64,000 nt of DNA, from the NCBI GenBank assembly GCA_965204655.1, contig OZ241998.1:2364968-2428967 (forward strand), in the 5' to 3' direction. The notes under the pieces were generated by a model. It made no database searches and was not told the origin of the DNA. It was given only the letters and a program-made list of their open reading frames with translations. Positions within the stretch are counted from its first letter, which is position 1; every line of letters starts with the position of its first letter. The stretch is from CATQHL01 sp965204655 (GTDB taxonomy: Bacteria; Actinomycetota; Acidimicrobiia; Acidimicrobiales; CATQHL01). This document shows positions 20,964 to 28,669 of this stretch, in pieces. Both the position numbers and the translations under genes were made by a program.

Positions 20964-23934
20964 ATGTCCAAAACAGAGCAGGGTAAAAACGAAGAGACAA
21001 ACTTCAACACTATTTTGGCTGAGTTGCTTCGCAGAGAGTTTCTTTCCGGCTGGAAAGTTAAGCCACAAATGACAAAGCAAATTAAGGGCAGTGGCAGAAT
21101 TCCTGATATTATGATGATTCCGCCTAGTGGTAACATGGCAATAGTTGTTGAATGCAAATATGACACTTCAGTCAATCGTCAAAAAGTAGAGGATCAGTCG
21201 GAATCTCTTGTTGGAGAGCAGGCAATCAAGGGACAGTCGATTTACGCAAGCGTTTCCCTTCTCTATCCCCGAATTTTGGAAACGGTTAAGGTAGTCAACG
21301 AAGAAGCATTGCTAAAGCGACCGCTCTGTTTTAAAGTTTTTATTAACCAAACAGATGAAAACGGGAGATTTCTTCGATTTCCACACGAAGGCTGGCAAGA
21401 AGGCGATGTTGAGGAGTTTGCAGATTTCTTGAAGTCTCTATCAGACGATGCTGGTTTGGATAGGGAAAAGGCTGACAAATTCATAGAAGGGGTATCTGAA
21501 GCCGCGGAAATTTTGAATTGCAATTTTCCTCAAGTTGCCGAGGCAGTAATACAGGAAAACTGCAAGCAAACCGACCAGATGGTTGCTGCATTAATGCTCA
21601 ACGCTCTTGTCTTCCACCGTATTGTTGCTGCTCATCATTCTGATCAGATAACTTCACCCTCCCAGATGAAAATCGCTGGCGAAATAACACAAATCAAAGT
21701 GGACGCAATGTGGCAAAAAATTCTGGACATCAACTACTACCCGATATTTGGAGTGGCAAAGAAATGTTTGCAGGAAATTTCAGATGCAGCTATCGCTAGA
21801 AAATTTTTAGAAGTGCTGGCTGAGACAGCCGATGACATCGCATCAGAAGATCCTTATGCAGCGCAGACTTTGGCCGGTGAGGCATTTGGTGCCTTGATAG
21901 CCGACAGAAAACTACTAGCTTCCTATTACACGCTGCCAACCTCTGCTAGCCTACTCGCTGAGCTAGCTGTAGACAGGCTTGAAACCGATTGGGGCAAGCC
22001 GTCTGAAATAACAAGCCTCAAGATAGCCGACTTTGCTTGCGGAACAGGCGCGCTGCTGACAGCCGTATATAAGAGCATCTCCAGCAGAGCAAGCAATAAG
22101 GGGTTAGACACATCACGGATTCACCGTCAGATGGTTGAGGATGTGTTCATCGGTGCCGACATCATGCCTGCAGCAGTTCATATCACAGCTGCTTCACTCA
22201 GCGCCCAGCATCCTGAAATTGAGTACACAAAAACGCAGACTCATGTAATGCCGTTTGGTGAAACTGACGCCCAATTTTTTGCACATAAGAACGAGAAACC
22301 TCCATATGTGCGTCTCGGATCCCTGGAAGTCATAAACCAAGACATAGCTCGGTCTCTTTTCGGCGATGGCACCTCAACTGTTACAGCTAAAGGCGAACCA
22401 GCCTACTCAGAAATGCAAGTTCCTTACGGGGAGTGCGACATCGTGATAATGAACCCGCCCTATACGAGTGCAACAAATCACGCCAAAAAAGAGCGAGAGA
22501 AAAACCCTCGGCCTGATTTTGCTGCGCTAGGGGTGGATGAGAACATTCAACGAATAATGGGCAAGAGAGAGAAGGAATTGTTCAAAACGCTAGACAACTT
22601 TGTGGCAGATGGACGTGTGGGGATGGGCAGCAATTTTTTTGATGTAGCTCACGCCAAACTGAGGGGGGGGGGGGGTGGCCGCCTTCGTTTTATCGGCCGC
22701 GATGCCTACAGGGTCTGGATGGTCAAAACTACGAGATCTGTTAGCTGTCTGGTATGAGAATGTTTGCGTAGTTTCTATCAGTTCATCAAAGATGGAAGGG
22801 CGAGGATTCTCAGCAGACACAAACATGGCTGAGATTTTGCTCGTTGCTACGAAGAGAGTTGAGCCGTTGGGGGAGGGTGAAAAGGAAGAAGCCTGGAAGT
22901 GGGTGTCAATTGACGAACAGCCACAGTCAAAACTTGAATCCCTCCAAATCGCACGCGCGATTTCTAAAGCAGTGGAGGCTCCATCGCAGTTGATAACCAT
23001 TGGAGAAACGAATTATGGGCACATAACAACGTGCAATAGACAGATTGCCCCAGTGATGCTGCGAAGTTCTGCAGTGGCAGAGGCTCTCTTGTCACTCGCG
23101 AATGTCGACAATCCTGGGCTTGAAATTCCTCGCCAAGGTAAGTTCCTGCAATTGCCTCTTTGCCGACTTTCCGAAATTGGAATTTGTGGGCCGGTTGACA
23201 GGATAATAGCTGGCAACAAGATAAACCAAGATGCTGGGGCGTTCACGCTGTCTGAGCACTCAGGAGGAGCAGTTGATTTCCCAGTTTTGTGGAACCATCA
23301 CAGTAAAAGGGAAACACAACTTGTAGTGCTCCCAGATAAGCAAGGAAAAGTTGTGTCTGGCAAAAGCAAAGAGGCTGCTGATGTCTGGGAAACATCCACA
23401 AGACTACATTTCAACCGAGACTTTGATTTCACCTCGCAGCCTCTAGCAGCGTGTTTAACACCAGAAAGAGCACTTGGGGACAGAGCTTGGCCTAGTTTTA
23501 TTTTGCACTCCAAAGGCGGAGACAAGGTTGAGAAAATAGATTGGGTCTATCCAGTGCTGCTCTGGGCAAATAGTACCTTGGGCTTGATATCGTTCTATAT
23601 TGTCGGCACACGCAATCAAAAGGGCAGATCTAATCTGACGATTTCTCGCCTCCCCGAACTTCTGGTCTTGGACCCGCGTCAGCTTTCACCCGGCCAGATC
23701 GCAACAGCCAAGAAGATCTTCGACAGAATGAGAACCAAAGACTTTATGCCAGCTAACACGGCTGACTTTGACCCGGTTCGTCAAGAGTTGGATACAGTTG
23801 TTCTAAGTGAGATGCTTGGGTATGGGAAGGAAGTCTTGGAGAGACTAGATGTGTTGCGCTCACAATGGTGCAACGAGAGCCACCTAGCATCAGGCAGACG
23901 CAAGAAGCACAAGGAACAGCTAGTTAGTAATTGA
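20964..23934 (+). CDS. Type IIG restriction-modification enzyme, phase-variable, out of frame here
   Basis: Two overlapping frames, 20964-22757 and 22675-23934, are halves of one gene broken at a G13 tract. With G12 (or G15) they join as KLR-GGG-VAAFVLSAAMPTG into one 989-residue protein, matching the usual sequence after the catalytic motif in N6-adenine methyltransferases (KL-PGG-A-VL). Order: a PD-(D/E)xK nuclease at 45-67 (Asp48, then VVECKYD with Glu63 and Lys65), a helical linker, motif I DFACGTGALLTAVY, motif IV IVIMNPPYTSAT, then a long C-terminal recognition region. The off product keeps the nuclease and NPPY motif but loses the remainder. AAAGGA precedes ATG 20964. Function as a single-chain enzyme that methylates and cuts is inferred from the domains. 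Confidence 0.85.
22663..22675 (+). repeat. G13 phase-variation tract
   Basis: Thirteen G within the methyltransferase domain, about codon 567. In the present length translation leaves the frame and ends at 22757. Loss of one G, or gain of two, restores the full enzyme. Confidence 0.87.
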
Positions 23935-23985
23935 GTCCCCTATCCTGTTTGCTTCGTTTAGGAAGTTTCGGGACAAAAGGGCGTT

Positions 23986-24033
23986 CACCAGCCGCGGTCT
24001 ATCCATTCCTGTAGGTGGGGACTTTCGCGGCCT
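23986..24033 (+). repeat. 48-bp copy of the MBL-gene 3' end (att-like)
   Basis: Identical at 46 of 48 positions to 27861-27908, the last 15 codons and stop of the MBL hydrolase gene, in the same orientation. Read on the minus strand it still encodes RESPHLQEWIDRGW and stop. It stands just beyond the 3' end of the methyltransferase-HNH gene and so marks the far border of a 3.9-kb module that starts at the real MBL gene end. Confidence 0.85.
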
Positions 24034-24059
24034 GCTCTGGGTTGTCCTGCTATTAGAGG

Positions 24060-25510
24060 TTATTCGAAGGGCAGCTGTCCGTGTTCTTTGGCGATGGCTT
24101 CTCGTAGGGCTTGCTCCCCGGCGGTACGGGCCGCGCTCAGGGCGCGCTCAGCAGCGGCCTGGTCAATGATCCAGTCCCGGTTGTCAGCGCGCATCCCTGA
24201 GATGGTTTTGAGCGATCCCTTTTTGGAGTTGCATGGCCCGCACAGCAGCACCCGGTTGATGATGTAGTTGCTTCCGCCGTCTTTTTTCGGAGTCACGTGG
24301 TCTAGTTGCATGAAGTCTGGTTCCAGTGCCCGCCCGCACCCGGCGCACACCACTTTGTTTGGGTCGGATGCAGGCGTGGCTTGGGCGACTTGGAGGCGGT
24401 TGAACATCTGTGATTGGGTCATCTTGGTCACCGGATTGCTCAACGAGATCGGGACATCAAACGACGGTGCGGCTATTTCCTGTTCATCGGTGCGGGCAGG
24501 CGGATCGGTTGCGTAGGTCACGTCGCCGAGAGAAAAGAGCCGGTCGCTGTGGGTGTTGGGTATGTTGAGCACCTCGCGTTGCAGCCGGTCCAGCACGGTC
24601 TTGTGAGCATTCTCCCATAGGTCTATGCCGACCCAACGGCGGCCTAGGCGCTCGGCAGCCACAACTGTTGTAGCGCACCCACAGAACGGGTCGAGCACCA
24701 CGTCTCCTTGATTCGACGAGGCTTTGATTATTCGTGCATATAAGGCGAGTGGCTTTTGTGTGGGGTATCCGACGCGTTCCCTTTCTACTCTGCCCACAGG
24801 TGTCATGCCGTCTCGGTCTTCCAGCCAATAGTCCTCAGGGATTTTGCCTTTAGAGCTAAGGGTCGCAGCCTTTTTGAATATGCCAGAAGTTTTACCGGTC
24901 TCCAATTTTCGGTAAGGGATACGGACATCATCATAATTGAACGGACATTTGGCCTTGGCGTCCTTAGCGTAGAACAGGATGACATCGTGTTTGCGCGGAA
25001 ACCATCGCTTGGTGTTGGATGGACCTGTGTAGCACCACACGATTTCGTTTCTGAAGTTCTTGCGCCCGAATATCCCGTCTAACATGAGTTTGAGGTAGTG
25101 GCTGGCTGTCGGGTCGCAGTGTAGATACAGCGATCCGGTGGGTTTAAGGACGCGGTGCATCTCTAGGAGCCTGACCCCCATGAAGCACAAGTAAGCGCCC
25201 ATATCTTTACCCCAGGTGTCGTTAGCGGCTTTGATGACCTTCCACACCGCGGGGTGGTCGTCTTTGATCCCGTCGGTCCATATCTCGTGGACGTCTTTCT
25301 CCCACGTCCAGCGGTCTTGGAACTTTGCCCCAGCGGCGAGGCTTTCGGGTGTTGCGTAGAAGTCTTTGCCCTTGTTGAACGGCGGGTCGGTCGCGATCAG
25401 GTCGATGGTCTCAGAATTAATGCCCTGCAGAACGGGCAGATTGTCGCAGTGGTACAAAGTCCGGTTGATCCAATTGAGGGGGGGGGGGGGGGATTAGGCG
25501 CGGTGGCCAT
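24060..25510 (-). CDS. Methyltransferase-HNH fusion, phase-variable, out of frame here
   Basis: ATG 25508-25510 (minus strand), preceded by AGGTAGATAGGACA, reads through a C15 tract into a short dead frame. With C16 or C13 it joins the enzyme body as MATAPN-(P)n-LNWINRTLYHCDNLPVL, giving 483 residues. The body is a beta-class methyltransferase: LIATDPPFNKG (motif IV), HCDPTASHYLKLM, YPTQKPLALY and DPFCGCATTVVAA (motif I). The C-terminal 110 residues hold an HNH domain: CAGCGRALEPDFMQLDHVTP, NRVLLCGPCNSKKGS, with two CxxC zinc pairs and the DHV metal motif. So it is a single-chain modification and cleavage enzyme. TTG 25457 could start a low-level product. It lies downstream of the CBASS genes in the same direction. 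Confidence 0.83.
25478..25492 (-). repeat. C15/G15 phase-variation tract
   Basis: Fifteen G on the plus strand, read as C15 (polyproline) in the gene. It lies six codons after ATG 25510. The current length is off; one base more or two fewer is on. Confidence 0.87.
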
Positions 25511-25745
25511 TGTCCTATCTACCTGTTGCCCCGAAAATATTTTTGCACTAGTTGTTTTGCGGGTCGGATGCTCTGCTCAGTATTGATTTGTAAACAGGTC
25601 TGTGGCATCTCTTGAATTTTGTCCACTTCCGCAAAGACATTTGGAATTCTTGGTTAGAGCGTCAAACCCCATCATACTGTCAAGCCTCTTGGCTATTATA
25701 TACATGTGAGCGGATATCCGTCGTTTGGGTTCGTAAGTTAAAGGT

Positions 25746-26639
25746 CTAAATGGGAGCAAACCTGTTTGTAAAAAGTTGACGCCAATGCTGCAAACTTTTT
25801 GATGCATCTTCTTCGTAATATGCCCTCTGGACATTGTTCGCAATGCTTATGAATGCAGCTTTGAAGTTCTTGTATTTCTCTTGATCCCAGTGCCTATTGA
25901 AATGCTCGTATGGCAACGCCGGGTTTGCGATGGTCGGTACCGATGAGTGGACTTGCAGAAAAAATTTGATCTCTGACGTTATGAGTAGCAGGGCGTCGGC
26001 GACCGTTTGGGCTTCATACTTGTTGTACATAGTTATCCGTTGCCCGCATAATGTAGTTAGCAGTATAGATTTAGCAGTGAAGTTGTTGCGGTGGTCTCGA
26101 AGATATTTCAAGAGTTTGACCGCTCTTTTCAAGTTACCTTTAGTCAAAGTATTTTGGCTGTTGAACCATTCTCGGTATCCAGTCCCGTCGGATGGCTCAA
26201 ATTCGTTAGTTAGAGAATTGCAAACACTTAGGTGTGCCATGTACGGGAGTTGTACGCACGGCACAATATCTAGGTGGAAATCCCCAGCGTAGGTTAACGT
26301 CACGCATCGGGTTCCCTTAGAGACTATGTTCCCATAGGTGCCACTTTGCCGGAAGATCTGATTAACGTTGCTAATATATTCTCTTGCAGACCAAGAGGGA
26401 TTATAGTCAAGGAGTAGTAGCAGGTCGGCATCGTATTCTTGGCCGTCATTCGCAGGCTTGATAATGGTCTTGAGCGCCCATGAACCCTGTTGCTCAATTC
26501 TCATATACCCCGGCAGATGCTGTTTCAAGAATTTGTCGATATTGTCCCTTTTCGTCATCAAATTGTCAATGCGTGACTGGTTCAGGTTGACTTCGTCTTG
26601 TAAAAAATCGTTGAAGCGTTTAGCGTGTTGGTGGGGCAT
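25746..26639 (-). CDS. CD-NTase, signal-producing enzyme of CBASS
   Basis: A 297-residue nucleotidyltransferase of the cGAS/DncV-like family. The active site is visible: GSWALKTIIKP (GS motif), EYDADLLLLLDY with two acidic metal ligands, and DFHLDIVPC with the third acid. Such enzymes sense phage infection and make cyclic or linear oligonucleotides. The C-terminal helical domain contains ILLTTLCGQRITMYN and FNRHWDQEKYKNFKAAFI, common in CD-NTases. GAAGGAG is found upstream of ATG 26639. It lies 148 bases after the patatin gene, same strand. The product nucleotide cannot be told from the sequence. There are no Cap2/Cap3 or HORMA genes, so it is a minimal two-gene Type I CBASS. Confidence 0.85.
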   Translation of the reverse strand: MPHQHAKRFNDFLQDEVNLNQSRIDNLMTKRDNIDKFLKQHLPGYMRIEQQGSWALKTIIKPANDGQEYDADLLLLLDYNPSWSAREYISNVNQIFRQSGTYGNIVSKGTRCVTLTYAGDFHLDIVPCVQLPYMAHLSVCNSLTNEFEPSDGTGYREWFNSQNTLTKGNLKRAVKLLKYLRDHRNNFTAKSILLTTLCGQRITMYNKYEAQTVADALLLITSEIKFFLQVHSSVPTIANPALPYEHFNRHWDQEKYKNFKAAFISIANNVQRAYYEEDASKSLQHWRQLFTNRFAPI

Positions 26640-26787
26640 GCAAGTTTTTTCTCCTTCTCGGTTAATGTCCTCGATCTCTAGGGAGATCTCTGAAACCTGC
26701 CTACGTTAGCAGGTTGCCGAACCGGGCGGGTGGATTTAGAATTCTTAGGTCTTAGATCTCTAGAATACCCCACTTTAGCAGGGGATT

Positions 26788-27804
26788 TCAGGTCTTGTGG
26801 TAATGTTTGTACTGGTTCACTGGCGCTTCTAAGAAGACGCTGTTGATTGCTTCCCCACATTTCTTCAGGCTATTGCATGCGGCGATTGGCAGTTCTGTTT
26901 CAGCTCGTCTCCAGTCGTCGAGCATGATCGGCGGGGGCTTGATGCCCTCTGGTGCTACTTGGAGAACCGAGTCGGCTCCTACGATCAGACAAGCTTGACC
27001 CGTAGCGCAGGCCGACTGGAAAGAGAACATGGCTTCTGGCAGCTTTCGAAATTCAAACATTAGACCACCATATTTAATGGAATAATGTGAAATTGGGGTG
27101 TGTCCTGTGCTGTTGATAATACTCAGGATCTTGATTTGTCCCGACGCGACGCCTATGCTTGTAAGGGCCTCAACTACAGCCACCATGATAGGGTCATTCG
27201 CATATAGCCCACCATCTGCCAACTTATACCCTCCATCTTCTTGGAGTTTAAAATATGTAGGAGCGGCTGATGTTTGCATAGCAACATCCAACATGGGCTT
27301 CTTCCAATCCATCCGAAAATCGGGATGATGGTCAGTCTTGTACATGAATACATCAACATATTCTCTTTCGGATACAGGGATACATAACCGCGTCTTGGAA
27401 TCCCCGAGCTGAGTATCACCGTACAGATCACAGAGAAACGACTTCAATACACCTGCTTCATAAGCTGGTTTAGGTTGCATAAATCGGGGTAGCAATGTCT
27501 TACGTTTCCGAAAAACTTTAGGCCCGAATTGTCGGTAGGCTTCGTGCAATTCCACGGCAGACAACCCTTTGCCTAGCCCTAAGGCGATGATGCCACCCGT
27601 GGATGTGCCTGCTATCAAGTCAAAGAACTCGCCTATAGGACGGCCATCAAGATATTTCTTTTCTAGTCCGGCCAAGAATGACGACGTGTAAAGCCCTCTG
27701 ACGCCGCCGCCGGCTAGGGATAGAATTTTGAAGTTCCTGTCCTCGTGCCAGCCGACCGGTATGCGCTTCTTTGTTAGTTTGCCTGCCGAACGTGGAATGG
27801 TCAT
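26788..27804 (-). CDS. CapV-type patatin phospholipase, CBASS effector
   Basis: From ATG 27804 a 338-residue patatin-like protein. The oxyanion loop is LAGGGVRGLYTS, the nucleophile elbow GTSTGG, and the catalytic Asp is in LADGGLYANDP. Patatin effectors beside CD-NTases are activated by the cyclic nucleotide and degrade the cell's own membrane, causing death before phage release. A GTG at 27843, only 16 bases after the MBL stop, would add 13 residues; the ATG gives a more usual N-terminus (KRIPVGWHEDRNFKILSLAG). The gene begins right beyond the 3' end of the MBL gene, so it could be transcribed with it. The 147 bases between this gene and the CD-NTase contain no ORF. Confidence 0.87.
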   Translation of the reverse strand: MTIPRSAGKLTKKRIPVGWHEDRNFKILSLAGGGVRGLYTSSFLAGLEKKYLDGRPIGEFFDLIAGTSTGGIIALGLGKGLSAVELHEAYRQFGPKVFRKRKTLLPRFMQPKPAYEAGVLKSFLCDLYGDTQLGDSKTRLCIPVSEREYVDVFMYKTDHHPDFRMDWKKPMLDVAMQTSAAPTYFKLQEDGGYKLADGGLYANDPIMVAVVEALTSIGVASGQIKILSIINSTGHTPISHYSIKYGGLMFEFRKLPEAMFSFQSACATGQACLIVGADSVLQVAPEGIKPPPIMLDDWRRAETELPIAACNSLKKCGEAINSVFLEAPVNQYKHYHKT

Positions 27805-27859
27805 ATTGTGCGGCTCACGCTCATCACGGCTGACCAAAAACACCGCCTCTAAAGGCCCC

Positions 27860-28639
27860 TCACCAGCCGCGGTCTATCCATTCCTGTAGGTGGGGGCTTT
27901 CACGGCCTAGGGTGGTGTCGTCGCCGTGGCCGGGCATGACGATCGTGTCGGGGGGGTGCTTGGAGAACATCAACTCGTCGATGGATCGGATGATGGTTGC
28001 GAAGTCGCCCGTCGCGAACTGCGATGGAGGGGGTTTGCCTTCACGGCGCATGAAGCCGTCTCGTGTGAGCCCCGGCCCTCCCGGGAAGAGCGTGTCGCCG
28101 GTGAAGAGCACCGGCGAGCCTTCCACCTTGAAGCAGATCGACCCGTCGGTGTGCCCTGGAGTGATGGTGGTGTGAAGGCGCAGCCGACCGACCTCTATGA
28201 CCGACTCGTTCTCCAGCACCTGGTCGTACGAGGGGAGCATGTGGGCGTCCGCTTCGGTGACGCCGACTTCGTAGCCCGCATTGCGCATCTCGGTGACCGC
28301 TCCTATGTGGTCGGAGTGCCCGTGGGTCTCCAGCACGGAACGCACGCCCAAGCGCCGGCAAAGCTCCAGCAGAAGTTTGTGCTCGTTGGCAGCGTCGATG
28401 AGCACCGCCTCGCCGGTCTGTCGGCAGCGGCAGACGAACACGTTGTTGTCTAGGTCGCCGACCACCACTCGGTGGATTTCCATCTGGCCGTCTCGGTAGT
28501 GCAGCGTGCTCTCGGCGTCGGGGGCTTGACGTTTAGTGCCGAGCTGCGCCCAGCAGTAGTGCTCTATGCCGTGGTCGCCGCCGGCTGAGGGGTCGCCGGC
28601 TGAGCGTTCAGATTTGCCGGAGTCTGCGATTGCGTTCAT
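27860..28639 (-). CDS. MBL-fold metallo-hydrolase
   Basis: A 259-residue metallo-beta-lactamase-fold enzyme of the glyoxalase II-like group. The metal-binding motif is ETHGHSDHIGAV (HxHxDH), followed by ITPGHTDGSICF (His), LFTGDTLFPGGPG (Asp) and VMPGHGDDTTLG (final His). It is a likely soluble thioester or persulfide hydrolase; the substrate cannot be told. By GC content and position it is a resident gene, not part of the islands. Its last 15 codons and stop recur at 23986-24033 and, in part, at 17666-17688. This suggests that the gene end is an integration site and that incoming DNA keeps the gene intact. Confidence 0.85.
   Translation of the reverse strand: MNAIADSGKSERSAGDPSAGGDHGIEHYCWAQLGTKRQAPDAESTLHYRDGQMEIHRVVVGDLDNNVFVCRCRQTGEAVLIDAANEHKLLLELCRRLGVRSVLETHGHSDHIGAVTEMRNAGYEVGVTEADAHMLPSYDQVLENESVIEVGRLRLHTTITPGHTDGSICFKVEGSPVLFTGDTLFPGGPGLTRDGFMRREGKPPPSQFATGDFATIIRSIDELMFSKHPPDTIVMPGHGDDTTLGRESPHLQEWIDRGW
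27861..27908 (+). repeat. Native copy of the att-like 48-bp repeat
   Basis: The 3' end of the MBL gene including its stop codon. It differs from the copy at 23986-24033 by two bases. It is the proposed integration target. Confidence 0.75.
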
Positions 28640-28669
28640 AGGAGTTCCTCGTTTCTTTGTTGTGTGTTA

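Noticed and set aside
25577..25843. Minus-strand frame overlapping the end of the CD-NTase gene, containing KCLCGSGQN, which recalls a SEC-C zinc motif
   Set aside because: The second half of the SEC-C motif (YKxCC) is missing, the upstream part is a shadow of the CD-NTase gene, and no independent start is convincing. The last 42 codons could be a tiny gene, but evidence is too weak.
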